NCBI GenBank assembly: GCA_026706505.1
Contig: JAPOYQ010000643.1
Location: 1-8,762, forward strand
Source of the DNA: Gemmatimonadota bacterium
Lineage (GTDB): Bacteria > Latescibacterota > UBA2968 > UBA8231
DNA: 8,762 nucleotides
Direction of reading: 5' to 3'
Shown here: positions 1 through 8,064 of the stretch, in pieces
Numbering within the stretch: position 1 is the stretch's first letter
Layout: every line of letters starts with the position of its first letter
Notes under the pieces: generated by a model
What the model saw: only the letters and a program-made list of their open reading frames with translations
What the model was told of the DNA's origin: nothing
Databases searched by the model: none
Made by a program: the position numbers and the translations under genes

Positions 1-1933
1 CGACGACAGCGGCTTTGTGGGGGTCAGACCCCTTGCCTCCCAAGTGGCCTTCTTCGATCCATTTTTTGGCGTTGTCCCAAGCCCCGCCGCTATTGGCCAT
101 CATCAATGCCAACAGTACGCCGCTGACCGTCGCCCCGGCGAGCATGCCGCCCAAGGCGATGGGGCCGAGGCCGAAACCAACCGCGACCGGAGCCAACACC
201 GCCAACAGGCCTGGTAGAATCATCTCGCGCAGTGCTGCCGTCGTGCTGATCTCCACGCAACGCCGGGTATCGGGCTTGGCTTTGCCTTCCATCAGGCCCT
301 CGATTTCGCGGAACTGACGCCGGACTTCCTCGACCATCTTGAAGGCGGCCTTGCCGACCGAGGTCATGGTAATGGAGGCCGCTAGGTAGGGAATCATCGC
401 GCCGATAAAAAGCCCGCCGACGACAATCGGCGTAGTCACGTCAATGACGATCGGCTCACCGGTTGCAGTCGCAATAGCGGAGGAATAAGCCGAAAAAAGC
501 GCCAATGCCGTCAACGCTGCCGAACCAATGGCAAATCCTTTGCCCATGGCCGCGGTCGTGTTGCCGAGTGAGTCGAGACCATCGGTGATCTTGCGCGTGT
601 CTTCGCCCAAGCCCGCCATTTCGGTAATGCCGCCGGCGTTGTCGGCGATGGGGCCGTAGGCGTCAACCGACATAGTGATACCCACGGTGGCCAGCATGCC
701 CACGGCGGCGATGCCAATCCCAAAAAGCCCGGCAAAGTGGAAGGCCAAGCCAATGGCGATGACGATCCCCAAGGTCGGCAGGACGACGCTCTCCATGCCT
801 ATGGCCAGACCGGAAATAATATTGGTCGCCACGCCAGTCTTAGAGGTTTCAGCGATGGTGCGGATGGGTTTGCCGCCAGTGTAGTACTCGGTAAAAAGGC
901 CAATCGCGATCCCGGCCAAGCAGCCCGCGCATAGTGCCCACACCGGCTGATTGGATAGGCCGATTGTCCCGGCGACCCACCAAGCACCCAAAATCATTAG
1001 TGCGGCTGCAACCCAAGTCGAGTAGCGCAATGCAGCACCGGGGTCGAAGTTCTGCAGTATCCGCACCATCAACACGCCCAGCAGCGACGCGACTATACCG
1101 ATCGTGATGACGATCAGCGGGAAGCTCATTGCCGCAAGTTTCGCCTGAGTCGGATCGGAGATACTGGGAGCGAGCGTGGCCAGCAGTGACGCGGACGCGG
1201 TGGCGGCGATGGCAATGGTAGCAATGACCGATCCGACGTACGATTCAAAGATATCGGCACCCATGCCAGCTACATCGCCGACGTTATCGCCGACGTTGTC
1301 GGCGATAACGGCCGGATTGCGGGGATCGTCCTCGGGAATCCCCGCCTCTACTTTGACCACCAAGTCGGCACCCACATCCGCTGTCTTGGTGAAGATGCCG
1401 CCGCCAACGCGCGCGAAAAGAGCAATCGAAGAGGCCCCCATAGCGAAGCCATTGATCGTAGATGCTTGGCTTATATCGTCCCAGATACCAATAGCGCTGG
1501 CCAGTGCTCCAACACCGAAGAGTCCCAAGCCAGCCACGGCAAGTCCCATCACTGCGCCCCCTGAAAAAGCGATGTTTAGCGCCGGCCCTTGGCCGTGTTG
1601 GTTGGCCGCTTGGGCGGTGCGAACATTGGCGTGACAGGCTGCCTTCATGCCGGTATAACCGGCCAAAATGGAACAAACGGCTCCCGCCAAGAAAGCGTAT
1701 GCGGTATGGGCTCCGACGAAGGCAAAAAGGAGGACGAAAACGATGACGATAAATCCGGCGAGGATGGTGTATTCGCGTTTGAGAAAGGCCATAGCTCCCT
1801 CGTGGATAGCCTGTGAGATTTCCACCATCTCTGGAGTACCCGCCGGAGACTTTTTGATGTAAAAGTACAGCAGGAGCGAGCAAAGCAAACCGCCCAGGCC
1901 TATGAATGGCGCTGCGCTTGTCCAAATTTCCAT
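1..1933 (-). CDS. hppA: Membrane-bound, K+-dependent, probably Na+-translocating pyrophosphatase; 3' end beyond window
   Basis: Integral membrane pump that hydrolyses cytoplasmic pyrophosphate and moves Na+ and/or H+ outward. The frame stays open from ATG (1933) through 644 codons to the window edge; the family is usually about 660-720 residues, so the missing C-terminus is short. Seen directly: the substrate motif D186-x7-K194-x-E196, then EDDPRNP (201-207) and the paired DNVGD repeats (212-220), and near the end [11 protein letters not shown]. The sequence [10 protein letters not shown] has Ala461 and Gly464 where K+-independent enzymes carry Lys and Thr, which by family rules means K+ dependence. 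FESYVG has Glu230 in the position typical of Na+-pumping members such as the Thermotoga enzyme, not four residues later as in plant H+ pumps. Ion choice is therefore an inference. One oddity is Val193, where DLVGKVE usually has Gly. The gene lies 35 bases after pth and is probably the last or a late gene of that unit. Confidence 0.96.
   Translation of the reverse strand, partial: MEIWTSAAPFIGLGGLLCSLLLYFYIKKSPAGTPEMVEISQAIHEGAMAFLKREYTILAGFIVIVFVLLFAFVGAHTAYAFLAGAVCSILAGYTGMKAACHANVRTAQAANQHGQGPALNIAFSGGAVMGLAVAGLGLFGVGALASAIGIWDDISQASTINGFAMGASSIALFARVGGGIFTKTADVGADLVVKVEAGIPEDDPRNPAVIADNVGDNVGDVAGMGADIFESYVGSVIATIAIAATASASLLATLAPSISDPTQAKLAAMSFPLIVITIGIVASLLGVLMVRILQNFDPGAALRYSTWVAAALMILGAWWVAGTIGLSNQPVWALCAGCLAGIAIGLFTEYYTGGKPIRTIAETSKTGVATNIISGLAIGMESVVLPTLGIVIAIGLAFHFAGLFGIGIAAVGMLATVGITMSVDAYGPIADNAGGITEMAGLGEDTRKITDGLDSLGNTTAAMGKGFAIGSAALTALALFSAYSSAIATATGEPIVIDVTTPIVVGGLFIGAMIPYLAASITMTSVGKAAFKMVEEVRRQFREIEGLMEGKAKPDTRRCVEISTTAALREMILPGLLAVLAPVAVGFGLGPIALGGMLAGATVSGVLLALMMANSGGAWDNAKKWIEEGHLGGKGSDPHKAAVV
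1283..1309. repeat. Perfect 12-bp inverted repeat inside hppA
   Basis: Arms 1283-1294 (GTTATCGCCGAC) and 1298-1309 (GTCGGCGATAAC) are exact reverse complements around a 3-base loop. They encode the conserved VIADNVGDN segment of the pyrophosphatase. The repetitive protein motif plus the codons chosen produce the symmetry, so a coding origin is the simplest explanation. The mRNA could still form a strong hairpin here. Confidence 0.7.
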
Positions 1934-1945
1934 ATGCGTTTGTAA

Positions 1946-1953
1946 CCCTCCCT
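1946..1953 (-). promoter_or_regulatory. Ribosome binding site of hppA, long spacing
   Basis: On the minus strand AGGGAGGG precedes the hppA ATG with 12 bases between, which is longer than the usual 5-9. It is the only purine-rich site in the 35-base pth-hppA gap. The downstream protein begins MEIWTSAAP, a normal start for this family, so the start is kept despite the spacing. Confidence 0.5.
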
Positions 1954-1968
1954 CGGCTACGTTGCTTT

Positions 1969-2520
1969 TTAACCGTTGAACTTGTTCATGGCCGCCTCGA
2001 TGCCTTCGGCGTAGTACACTTCAAGTGCCGCATTCCCGCGTTCAATCAAGTCTTCTACCTCATCTGCGGGGGAAAACGGATCCAAGACGTAGTCGACGAC
2101 GTCCGCGTCTGCGGGTGGGATGCCGATCCCTAGGCGCAGGCGCGGTACGGCTTCCGTGTTGAGCGCTTCGAGTACCGAAGCCAAACCGTTGTGTCCGCCA
2201 TCACTGCCGCCACGGCGAAAGCGCAGGCGCCCGAAGTCGAGCAGGAAGTCGTCGAAGATGACCAATAGGTCCTCGGGAAGCACCTCCCATTGGGCGCAAA
2301 GGGCCGCTGCGGTTCGGCCGCTGCGGTTCATATAGGTCTGAGGCTTAGCCAAAAGCACTTCCCGACCACCCAGCACTACTCGGACAACTTGTGCGTCCGC
2401 TCGATGCTGCCAGTCAACACCACAGCGGGCCGCTAGGTGGTCTACCACCATAAAGCCTATGTTGTGCCGCGTTGACGCGTAGCGCGCACCGGGATTGCCC
2501 AAACCCAAGGCTACTTGCAA
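1969..2520 (-). CDS. pth: Peptidyl-tRNA hydrolase
   Basis: Cytoplasmic esterase that cuts peptidyl-tRNA released from stalled ribosomes, recycling the tRNA. The 183-residue product has the usual length and all the expected active-site positions: Asn9 in GLGNPG, His19 in STRHNIGF, Asn65 in [10 protein letters not shown], Asp90 in VIFDDF, and Asn111 in [10 protein letters not shown]. The start is TTG at 2520, only 2 bases after the rplY stop. It gives an N-terminus ([11 protein letters not shown]) of canonical length, and no better ATG or GTG is available. GAAGAG, 5 bases upstream and inside the end of rplY, can serve as the ribosome site. The arrangement suggests translational coupling to rplY. 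The stretch after Asp90 reads DDFLLDFG where many homologues have DDLDLPLG, a harmless-looking variant. Identity is firm; only the start codon is inferred. Confidence 0.95.
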   Translation of the reverse strand: MQVALGLGNPGARYASTRHNIGFMVVDHLAARCGVDWQHRADAQVVRVVLGGREVLLAKPQTYMNRSGRTAAALCAQWEVLPEDLLVIFDDFLLDFGRLRFRRGGSDGGHNGLASVLEALNTEAVPRLRLGIGIPPADADVVDYVLDPFSPADEVEDLIERGNAALEVYYAEGIEAAMNKFNG

Positions 2521-2522
2521 AT

Positions 2523-3242
2523 CTACTCTTCGCCACCCTCGTCGCCTCCGCCGCCCTCGCCGCCTTCTTCGCCTTCGCCGCCTTCGCCGCCTTCTTCGCC
2601 TTCGACCTCCTCTCCTTCGACCTCCTCGGCTTCCTCCTCCTCAGTGATCAAGCGCGGAGCCAAGACGTTGACAATCGTGCGGTCCGGATCGGTGGTAATG
2701 CGCGGCTCTTGTTCGACGAGATCGCTCACGTGCAGGCTATCGCCGATGACCAGCGAAGAGATGTCAATCACCATCGCAGAGGGCATTTCCGAGACGACGC
2801 ATTCCATTTCGATTGAAGTCAGCGCCTGCTGCAAGGCCCCACCCTCGTTGCGGACTCCCTCGGGCTCCCCCTCAGTCAGGATCGGAACATTGGCGCGCAG
2901 CGTCTCGCTCGGATCGATGCGCAAAAGGTCTAAGTGCAGCACATCGCCGCGGACCTTGTGGTATTGGATGTCGCGAATCAGGGCCTGCTCAGGAGCTCTG
3001 TCAGGCTCTTCGTGCTCAATCAAGATGATCGCGTTTTGCCCGCCCTTGCTCAGAATGCGCTCCAAGGTATGGGCATCCGTCTTGAAGGACTCAGTGGGCT
3101 GATTGTGGCCGTAGATCACCCCGGGCAACTGGCCCTGCAGGCGGCGTATCTGGCCCACCGGGCCCTTGCCACGCTCTTGGCGGGACTGGACTTTGAGCGC
3201 GACCTGCTCGCGCGCTTGGATCTGTAGTGGAACTTGTGGCAT
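2523..3242 (-). CDS. rplY: 50S ribosomal protein L25, CTC/TL5 type with acidic tail
   Basis: Binds 5S rRNA in the large ribosomal subunit; long CTC/TL5 forms are also known as general stress proteins. The 239-residue product has the L25 beta-barrel at about residues 14-105 (GKGPVGQIRRL, then LPGVIYG, then LIRDIQYHKVRGDVLHLDLL), the TL5-type C-terminal domain at about 110-200 (VPILTEGEPEGVRNEGG, later ISSLVIGDSLHVSDL), and a tail at 201-239 made only of Glu, Gly, Val, Ala and Asp. The start at 3242 is supported by GAGGAG 8 bases upstream. It adds about 13 residues before the usual N-terminus. Residues 4-13 (VPLQIQAREQ) loosely repeat 14-23 (VALKVQSRQE). The gene follows tRNA-Gln and lies 2 bases from pth, matching the rplY-pth pairing common in bacteria. 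Confidence 0.95.
   Translation of the reverse strand: MPQVPLQIQAREQVALKVQSRQERGKGPVGQIRRLQGQLPGVIYGHNQPTESFKTDAHTLERILSKGGQNAIILIEHEEPDRAPEQALIRDIQYHKVRGDVLHLDLLRIDPSETLRANVPILTEGEPEGVRNEGGALQQALTSIEMECVVSEMPSAMVIDISSLVIGDSLHVSDLVEQEPRITTDPDRTIVNVLAPRLITEEEEAEEVEGEEVEGEEGGEGGEGEEGGEGGGGDEGGEE
2526..2642 (-). repeat. Low-complexity Glu/Gly-coding tract at the 3' end of rplY
   Basis: A 117-base tract of GAG/GAA/GGC/GGT-like triplets encodes the acidic L25 tail (residues 201-239). On the plus strand it reads as runs of ttcgcc/gcctcc-type units, producing a long Ser/Pro-rich antisense frame with no support as a gene. Units vary in order and synonymous codons, so this is not a perfect microsatellite, but it could expand or contract by slippage. 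The pth ribosome site lies at its very end. Confidence 0.8.
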
Positions 3243-3250
3243 CGGAACGT

Positions 3251-3256
3251 CTCCTC
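3251..3256 (-). promoter_or_regulatory. Ribosome binding site of rplY
   Basis: GAGGAG on the minus strand sits 8 bases before the ATG at 3242. It decides the start and shows that the extra N-terminal residues of this L25 are probably translated. Confidence 0.75.
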
Positions 3257-3287
3257 AAAAGACTCAATCAAAATATCAATGGCATAA

Positions 3288-3362
3288 TGGCAGCCCGGCG
3301 AGGACTCGAACCTCGATAGACGGAACCAAAATCCGTTGTCCTACCAGTTGAACGACCGGGCT
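3288..3362 (-). tRNA. tRNA-Gln (anticodon UUG), CCA encoded
   Basis: A complete 75-base cloverleaf can be folded by eye. The acceptor stem AGCCCGG/CCGGGCT has 7 bp, with discriminator G73 and genomic CCA at 3288-3290. The D arm is GTTC-AACTGGTA-GGAC. The anticodon stem ACGGA/TCCGT carries the loop TTTTGGT, placing TTG at positions 34-36. The variable loop has 4 bases. The T arm is CGAGG-TTCGAGT-CCTCG. It reads CAA (and by wobble CAG) glutamine codons. The first pair is A1-U72, a weak pair as in other glutamine tRNAs, although U1-A72 is the usual form. It lies 30 bases after ispE and 45 bases before rplY with no visible terminator, so it is probably processed out of a longer transcript. Confidence 0.97.
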
Positions 3363-3392
3363 ACCTATCTCTATGCCTCGCGCTCCCCCGAG

Positions 3393-4250
3393 CTAGACCG
3401 GCTGACATAAAAAAGACCGGCAACCTTGCCTTTGCAGTGCGCTCTGCGCCTGAGAGGCGGTCTTCCGGTCGTCGAAGACACCGTAAACAGTGGAGCCGCT
3501 GCCCGACATGGACGTGGCGCGGGCACCAACTCGGTCCAGTTGAGAACGAAGTTCTGCGACGATGGGATAGGCGCGATCTACCGCGGGCGTGAAGTCGTTC
3601 TCCAGCACTTCAAATAACCTGTCGTGGTCAACGCACCCGCCGCTCAGGGAAACAATAAAATTAAAATAGGGAGAATTTTCTGTCAAGATGGAGCCAAGTT
3701 GGCCATAAGCCCACGCCGTGCTGATCTCGACCTCGGGGTACACCAGCACATAAAAGACTGCGCCCTCCCAGTTCAGCGCTTCGAGCATCTCGCCCCGGCC
3801 TCTCATTAGAGCGGTGCCGCCTTCCACTACAAAGGGAATGTCCGAGCCAAGGGTTGCGGCGATCTGGCGGAGGTCTGCAGTCGAGAATGGCTGGTCATAG
3901 AAGCGATTGAGTGCTCGCAGGGCTGCCGCCGCGTCGGCACTGCCCCCGCCTAGGCCTGCACCTATAGGTATATTCTTTTCTAGGTGGATGCGGAAAGACT
4001 GGGTCGGTCGGTCGAGCCGAGCGCGAAAGGCATCAACTGCGCGGCACACCAAATTGTCCGGTCCCGTCGATAGACTTTCGAGACTACAGGTCAATTGATC
4101 GGAGGAAGCTGATTCAAAGTACAAGACGTCCGCTAAATCCACGCATTGAGCCACGCTGAGGATCTCGTGGTAGCCATCGGAGCGGCAGCCGAGAATCTTA
4201 AGCCCCAAGTTTATTTTTGCGTACGCTTTTTCGACCGACAGACTCTCCAT
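3393..4250 (-). CDS. ispE: 4-diphosphocytidyl-2-C-methyl-D-erythritol kinase
   Basis: GHMP-family kinase that phosphorylates CDP-methylerythritol with ATP, the fourth step of the MEP route to isoprenoid precursors in the cytoplasm. With the start chosen here the product is 285 residues (E. coli has 283). Visible motifs: AYAKINLGL with catalytic Lys12, SDGYHEI with substrate-binding His28, the ATP loop PIGAGLGGGSADAA (95-108), LGSDIPF with catalytic Asp137, and the C-terminal MSGSGST loop (248-254). An upstream in-frame ATG at 4271 would add seven residues (MRSRCTA) but has no ribosome site near it. The ATG at 4250 has AAGGTG seven bases upstream, and the extra residues match nothing in the family. 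It is the first gene of the minus-strand unit, ahead of tRNA-Gln, and divergent from the large TPR gene. Confidence 0.95.
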   Translation of the reverse strand: MESLSVEKAYAKINLGLKILGCRSDGYHEILSVAQCVDLADVLYFESASSDQLTCSLESLSTGPDNLVCRAVDAFRARLDRPTQSFRIHLEKNIPIGAGLGGGSADAAAALRALNRFYDQPFSTADLRQIAATLGSDIPFVVEGGTALMRGRGEMLEALNWEGAVFYVLVYPEVEISTAWAYGQLGSILTENSPYFNFIVSLSGGCVDHDRLFEVLENDFTPAVDRAYPIVAELRSQLDRVGARATSMSGSGSTVYGVFDDRKTASQAQSALQRQGCRSFLCQPV

Positions 4251-4257
4251 CGCTGTA

Positions 4258-4263
4258 CACCTT
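4258..4263 (-). promoter_or_regulatory. Ribosome binding site deciding the ispE start
   Basis: AAGGTG on the minus strand lies 7 bases before the ATG at 4250. The alternative ATG at 4271 is preceded by AT-rich sequence without a Shine-Dalgarno match. Confidence 0.6.
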
Positions 4264-4274
4264 GACCGCATTTT

Positions 4275-4305
4275 ACTATATTTTACACTCTATACTACGT
4301 GTCAG
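4275..4305 (-). promoter_or_regulatory. Possible sigma-70-type promoter for ispE
   Basis: On the minus strand CTGACA (4305-4300) and TATAGT (4280-4275) each match the -35 and -10 consensus at five of six bases, but the spacer is 19 bases, longer than optimal. Transcription would start near 4268. That leaves a leader of about 18 bases containing the AAGGTG site and excludes the upstream ATG at 4271. The region is AT-rich and shared with the divergent gene. This is an eye-made match only. Confidence 0.3.
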
Positions 4306-4306
4306 A

Positions 4307-4323
4307 TTGGCATACTTCTTGAG
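4307..4323 (+). promoter_or_regulatory. Weak sigma-54-like -24/-12 element upstream of the TPR gene
   Basis: TTGGCATACTTCTTGAG has GG at 4309-4310 and TTG at 4319-4321, the correct spacing for a -24/-12 promoter. It departs from consensus at the C of TGGCAC and at the C of TTGC, the second being a serious mismatch. A start near 4334 would leave only about 7 bases before the ATG at 4341. The presence of a sigma-54 activator gene downstream is the reason to record it. Confidence 0.2.
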
Positions 4324-4336
4324 AATAGTTGAGAAT
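4319..4336 (+). repeat. Octamer direct repeat with 10-bp period before the TPR start
   Basis: TTGAGAAT occurs at 4319-4326 and again at 4329-4336, offset by exactly one helical turn. It overlaps the sigma-54-like element and the possible TTG start at 4329. It may be a protein-binding site or chance; the region is short and AT-rich. Confidence 0.3.
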
Positions 4337-4340
4337 TGAT

Positions 4341-7300
4341 ATGGTTCCAAAGTTGATGTTAGTGTTTCTCCTCTGCCTAAGCACCCAAAGCTGGGCGCAA
4401 GCGAGCGCAGAGGACGACTTCAAACTGGCCCGCAATCTCTTCCGGGATGCCGGCGACTATGCAACCGCCGCCGGGCTATTTGCCGAGTTTGTTCGCAATT
4501 ATCCCGACAGTCAGCAGATAGCCGAGGCTCGACTGATGCTGGCGCGTGCGTACCGTCAAAGCGGCCGTTGCGACCTAGCGGTGCCGGCCTACGAGACGTT
4601 TTATCTCGAACATCTCGAGCACTTGAATGCTGCCGACGCCCGACGCGAGCGAGCGGCCTGTCTGGCCGATCAAGGTCAATACCTGTTGGCCGCTCGGTCA
4701 TACGAAGAGGTCCAGCGTCGTTTCAGCACCAGCGAATTCGCCGCCAAAGACTTGATTGAGGCAGCGGCTAATTATACCCGCGCTGAAAATTTGCGGCAAG
4801 CCGAAGCTGTTTATGGACATCTGTTGACCGACTACGCGACTTCTAAGCAAGCGCATTTGGCCCGCTATCGGCTGGCCCAGTTGCGCTTTGCCGCTGGTCG
4901 GGTCGAAGAGGCCCAACAGCTACTCGGGCAAATCGCCGCCGCGGCGCCACCGCCGCCTGAAGCCCCCAGCGCCCTGCTGCTCGGAGGGCGCATCGCGCTC
5001 TTTATGGGCAACAGAGAAACCGCTGAGAAGCAATTCAAATCGCTAGCGCGGCGCTTTCCCAAAGCGGCGCAGACCGACAGTGCCTATCTGGATCGCGCCG
5101 ACGATCTCTATCGATCGCGCCTCTTCAGCCAAGCCGGGGACGCCTATCAGCGCGCCTACAGCAAAATTGACGACCGCTCTCTCAAAGAACGCGCACTCCT
5201 TGGGCTAGCCGATGCCCGCCGCCAGAGTCATCAGACGAGCAAGGCCATCGCCCATTACGAAAAGCTACGCTCCATGCTCCAACCCGGCCATCCCGCTTTC
5301 CTCCGGGCGCAGCTTGGCCGAGCTATCGCCCTAGGCCAAGCCGGACAATTCGCCCTCGCAGTGGGCCTGTTTCAAGGATTGATCCAGACCGGCGACAGCC
5401 CCGAAGCCATCAGTGCGCTGCGGGAACTGGGCGTCCTCTACAAGAGACGCCGCGAACACAGCCGCTCGATAACTTGGTATCGCCGTTACCTTCAGGAAGC
5501 CGATACCGCCCCCGATGCCGACGCCGTGCGCTTCGAACTCGCCGCACTCTACGACTCAACCGGTTACTACGAAGAAGCCATCGCCCTCTATCGCCAGCTA
5601 GCTTCGGCTCAGGACGAGGTGGCAACCAAAGCGCAATTTGCCCTCGCCCAGACTTTTGCGCGAAGTGGACAGCCGCGCACGGCACTGCGCGAGTATACGG
5701 CCTTTCTCGAACTCTTCCCCGCGGACCGTCAGAGCGAGGAGGTGCGCCAGCGAATCGAATATCTGCGCGAGTTCACCGTCTTGGACCGGGCCGGCCTCAA
5801 CCGAGCCTTACAGCAGGCGTGGATCGACGAGTTGAGTGGCAAGTCGCGCCAACTCGTGCTGCTAGAGGTAGCTCGGATGCTGTTCGCGCACCACGATTTT
5901 GTGACTGCTGCCCAGTCCTTCAAACACTACTCCGCAGCCTATCCAGACGATCACAACCGCAGCGAGGCACAGTACTTTTTGGCCGAAAGCCTGCTCCGGC
6001 TCTCCCGCCAACGCGAGCTAGAAGCAGAGCCTGCCAGCGCAGACTCGCTGCGGATTCTTGCTCTCCGGGGATACCGCGTTCTCGTCGAGCAAGCCCCCAC
6101 CGACAGCACTATTCTCGTCGAGCAAGCCCCCATCGACAGCACTTGGGCCCGGCGCGCACGACTGCGCCTCATTACACTCGAAGCCGAGGACCGCCCCGAC
6201 TCGCTGCGATTGTCAACGCTCGAAGAGGGGCTTGCCGCCTTCGTCGCCGAGTTTTCCGAGCGCCGAGATGCCCATCTAGACCAAGCCCTTTTGCAGCTAG
6301 GCGATGCCCGCCGCCAACTCGGGGCGACCGATACCACTACCACTTGGTTCGACGAGGCCATTGTGGCCTACGACCAGCTCGGTCGCCTCTTTTCTAGTAG
6401 CCCACTCGTACCCCACGCTCTGTACGGCAAGAGTCTTTGCCTAGTGCAAAAAGGCCAATACCGAGCTGCGGCCGACCTGTTCGAGCGCATTCTGCGAGAC
6501 TATCCCGACAGTCCGCTGACGGCACCGATGCTCTTTGAACTGGGCCATATCCGCCTGGCGCAGGAGCGGACCCAAGAAGCCATCGCCCGGCTGCAAGAGT
6601 TGCGCTGGGGCTACCCGGCCTTTCCCCAGCGCCGCGCCGCCCAAAAACTACTGGGCGACACCTACTTCCAGCTCGGCCAATACGCCGCAGCCATCGAGCT
6701 ATACCTACCGCTAGTTTCCAACTCGACCATCTCCGACGATAGGGGGCCGATTCTGCGACGAATCGGCCGCGCTTATCACCACCTCAACCGCTACGGCGAG
6801 GCCATGGAGACCTATCGGCAAATACTCGCCGAAGAACCAAACCCAGCGGGACTAGATAGCATTTACTTCGCCCAAGCGATACTGCAACTAAGGTTGGGGC
6901 AGGAAGACGAGGCTCTTCAGCTCTTCCGCAAGGTCGGCCAAGAGTTTGCCTCCAGCGAACTGGCGACCGACGCCTCGGCGCGGGCCGGCCACGTCGCCTT
7001 TGCCCAACAGAAATACAAGCGAGCCTATCAGCTCTATCAGCCTCTGCTGCAGCAAAGCGAGGATGTCCTGATCCACGGACAAGCCGTCCTCGCCGTGTTC
7101 CGACTCAAGCGCATAGAGGAGGGGCGCAAGGCAGCCAAGCAGTTTGCCAAGCGATTCAAGGAGGAGACGGAGTGGCGTCAACATTTCTCGATCGAAGAAG
7201 GGAAATACTACTTGCAGGCGGGCAACCACAAGAAGGCATACGAGACGTTTCAAAAGGTAGAAGAGCAAGGCGGCACTTGGGCCGACGACGGGGCCTATTG

Positions 7301-8042
7301 GATGGCCATAACGCTGTGGAAGCGAAACCGGGCGGCGCCCAGTGAGGAAGGAGCGGCGTATGCGCTGGAGGCCATCTCGCGTTTTGTCCGGCAATATCCA
7401 ACGAGTCCTCAGGCAGTCGATGCTTACTTGCGTCTAGGAGACTACCACTTTTCGCTGCGCAACTTCCTGCAAGCGGCCGGGGCCTACAAACGCGTCTTGG
7501 ACGCACCGGAAATCAGTAGCGAACAGATCCAAAATGCGCTGTGGAAACTCCTCAAGAGCTACCAAAAAGCCCACGAGTACGAGGCCGCTCACCAAATAGC
7601 CAACCAGCTACTGAGCCAATACCCCGACAACCCCAAAGCCGTCGAGATCCAACTCGAACTAGGCATCATCCTCAAGAATAAGGGCCAATACGCCCAAGCC
7701 ATTGAACAACTAGAGGACCTGCTTTCCCAGCAGCTACTCGATGGCAACGGCGCTTCTCAAGCTCGGTTTTACATCGGCGAATCCTATCAAAACATGGGCG
7801 AGTACCGCAAGGCTATTCAAGCCTATTACAAAGTCAGTTACCACGGCTCTGAAGGGCTCAGCATGTGGATCACCTCGGCGGATTTCCAGCGCGCCCGCTG
7901 CCACGAATCGCTGGGCGAAGACGCCACGGCCATAACCATCTACGAGCGGATCGCGCGGCGCGAAGGGGGGCAGAGTCCCCAGGGGCAGGAAGCCCGCGAG
8001 CGGATCGAGACCCTGAGCCACGAGCTGGAAACCCTCAACTGA
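4341..8042 (+). CDS. Large secreted tetratricopeptide-repeat protein, function unknown
   Basis: A 1233-residue protein with an N-terminal signal peptide ([19 protein letters not shown], likely cut after Ala19). The rest is almost entirely TPR/BamD/YbgF-like helical hairpins. Repeats often begin with a YPxS/YPDN turn (residues 54-57, 721-724, 1019-1022, 1094-1097) followed by a helix such as [15 protein letters not shown] and a second such as [13 protein letters not shown] see no catalytic motif and no membrane anchor after the signal. Cys12 lies in the signal core without a proper lipobox, so it is not a convincing lipoprotein. It probably acts as a periplasmic or surface scaffold; that is inference from the fold. 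The ATG at 4341 is chosen because it opens a normal signal peptide. A TTG at 4329 would add MRID without a better ribosome site. An 11-residue tandem duplication lies at about 580-601. The sigma-54 activator follows 22 bases later on the same strand. Confidence 0.9.
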   Translation: MVPKLMLVFLLCLSTQSWAQASAEDDFKLARNLFRDAGDYATAAGLFAEFVRNYPDSQQIAEARLMLARAYRQSGRCDLAVPAYETFYLEHLEHLNAADARRERAACLADQGQYLLAARSYEEVQRRFSTSEFAAKDLIEAAANYTRAENLRQAEAVYGHLLTDYATSKQAHLARYRLAQLRFAAGRVEEAQQLLGQIAAAAPPPPEAPSALLLGGRIALFMGNRETAEKQFKSLARRFPKAAQTDSAYLDRADDLYRSRLFSQAGDAYQRAYSKIDDRSLKERALLGLADARRQSHQTSKAIAHYEKLRSMLQPGHPAFLRAQLGRAIALGQAGQFALAVGLFQGLIQTGDSPEAISALRELGVLYKRRREHSRSITWYRRYLQEADTAPDADAVRFELAALYDSTGYYEEAIALYRQLASAQDEVATKAQFALAQTFARSGQPRTALREYTAFLELFPADRQSEEVRQRIEYLREFTVLDRAGLNRALQQAWIDELSGKSRQLVLLEVARMLFAHHDFVTAAQSFKHYSAAYPDDHNRSEAQYFLAESLLRLSRQRELEAEPASADSLRILALRGYRVLVEQAPTDSTILVEQAPIDSTWARRARLRLITLEAEDRPDSLRLSTLEEGLAAFVAEFSERRDAHLDQALLQLGDARRQLGATDTTTTWFDEAIVAYDQLGRLFSSSPLVPHALYGKSLCLVQKGQYRAAADLFERILRDYPDSPLTAPMLFELGHIRLAQERTQEAIARLQELRWGYPAFPQRRAAQKLLGDTYFQLGQYAAAIELYLPLVSNSTISDDRGPILRRIGRAYHHLNRYGEAMETYRQILAEEPNPAGLDSIYFAQAILQLRLGQEDEALQLFRKVGQEFASSELATDASARAGHVAFAQQKYKRAYQLYQPLLQQSEDVLIHGQAVLAVFRLKRIEEGRKAAKQFAKRFKEETEWRQHFSIEEGKYYLQAGNHKKAYETFQKVEEQGGTWADDGAYWMAITLWKRNRAAPSEEGAAYALEAISRFVRQYPTSPQAVDAYLRLGDYHFSLRNFLQAAGAYKRVLDAPEISSEQIQNALWKLLKSYQKAHEYEAAHQIANQLLSQYPDNPKAVEIQLELGIILKNKGQYAQAIEQLEDLLSQQLLDGNGASQARFYIGESYQNMGEYRKAIQAYYKVSYHGSEGLSMWITSADFQRARCHESLGEDATAITIYERIARREGGQSPQGQEARERIETLSHELETLN
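6079..6144 (+). repeat. 33-bp in-frame tandem duplication within the TPR gene
   Basis: Copies 6079-6111 and 6112-6144 are identical except at 6100/6133 (C to T) and the last base (A to T). They encode two consecutive 11-residue units, [11 protein letters not shown] and [11 protein letters not shown], at about residues 580-601 of the protein. The near identity, including synonymous positions, indicates recent duplication. The unit length is not a TPR repeat (34 residues), so it lengthens a linker between helices and does not add a repeat. Confidence 0.9.
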
Positions 8043-8064
8043 GGCGACGACAGCGGGAAGAACC

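Noticed and set aside
1284..1925. A 213-residue minus-strand open frame rich in Arg, Gly and Ser
   Set aside because: It lies in another frame of hppA, whose own frame carries all the pyrophosphatase motifs; composition is typical of a shadow frame.
2526..2642. Regularly repeated triplets suggestive of a CRISPR or satellite array
   Set aside because: There are no spaced identical repeats; the tract is codon-phased and encodes the acidic tail of L25.
2515..3102. A plus-strand open frame beginning with a long Ser/Pro run, looking like a secreted repeat protein
   Set aside because: It is the antisense of the rplY acidic tail and body; the opposite strand encodes a clear L25 with a good ribosome site.
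3363..3392. Possible terminator or separate promoter between ispE and the tRNA
   Set aside because: Only a 4-bp CTCG/CGAG pairing without a T run and no convincing -35/-10 pair; read-through is simpler.
3395..3422. Repeated GACCGG flanking an A run near the end of ispE
   Set aside because: It is inside the ispE coding sequence, and the repeat is direct, with only the 4-base CCGG self-complementary; not a credible terminator.
4374..4376. Cys12 of the TPR protein as a lipoprotein anchor
   Set aside because: The residue before it is Leu, not Gly, Ala or Ser, and it sits within the hydrophobic core; a signal peptidase I site after SWA fits better.
5474..6397. A 307-residue Arg-rich plus-strand open frame
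   Set aside because: It overlaps the TPR gene in another frame; no family features, and high Arg content reflects GC-rich codons read out of frame.
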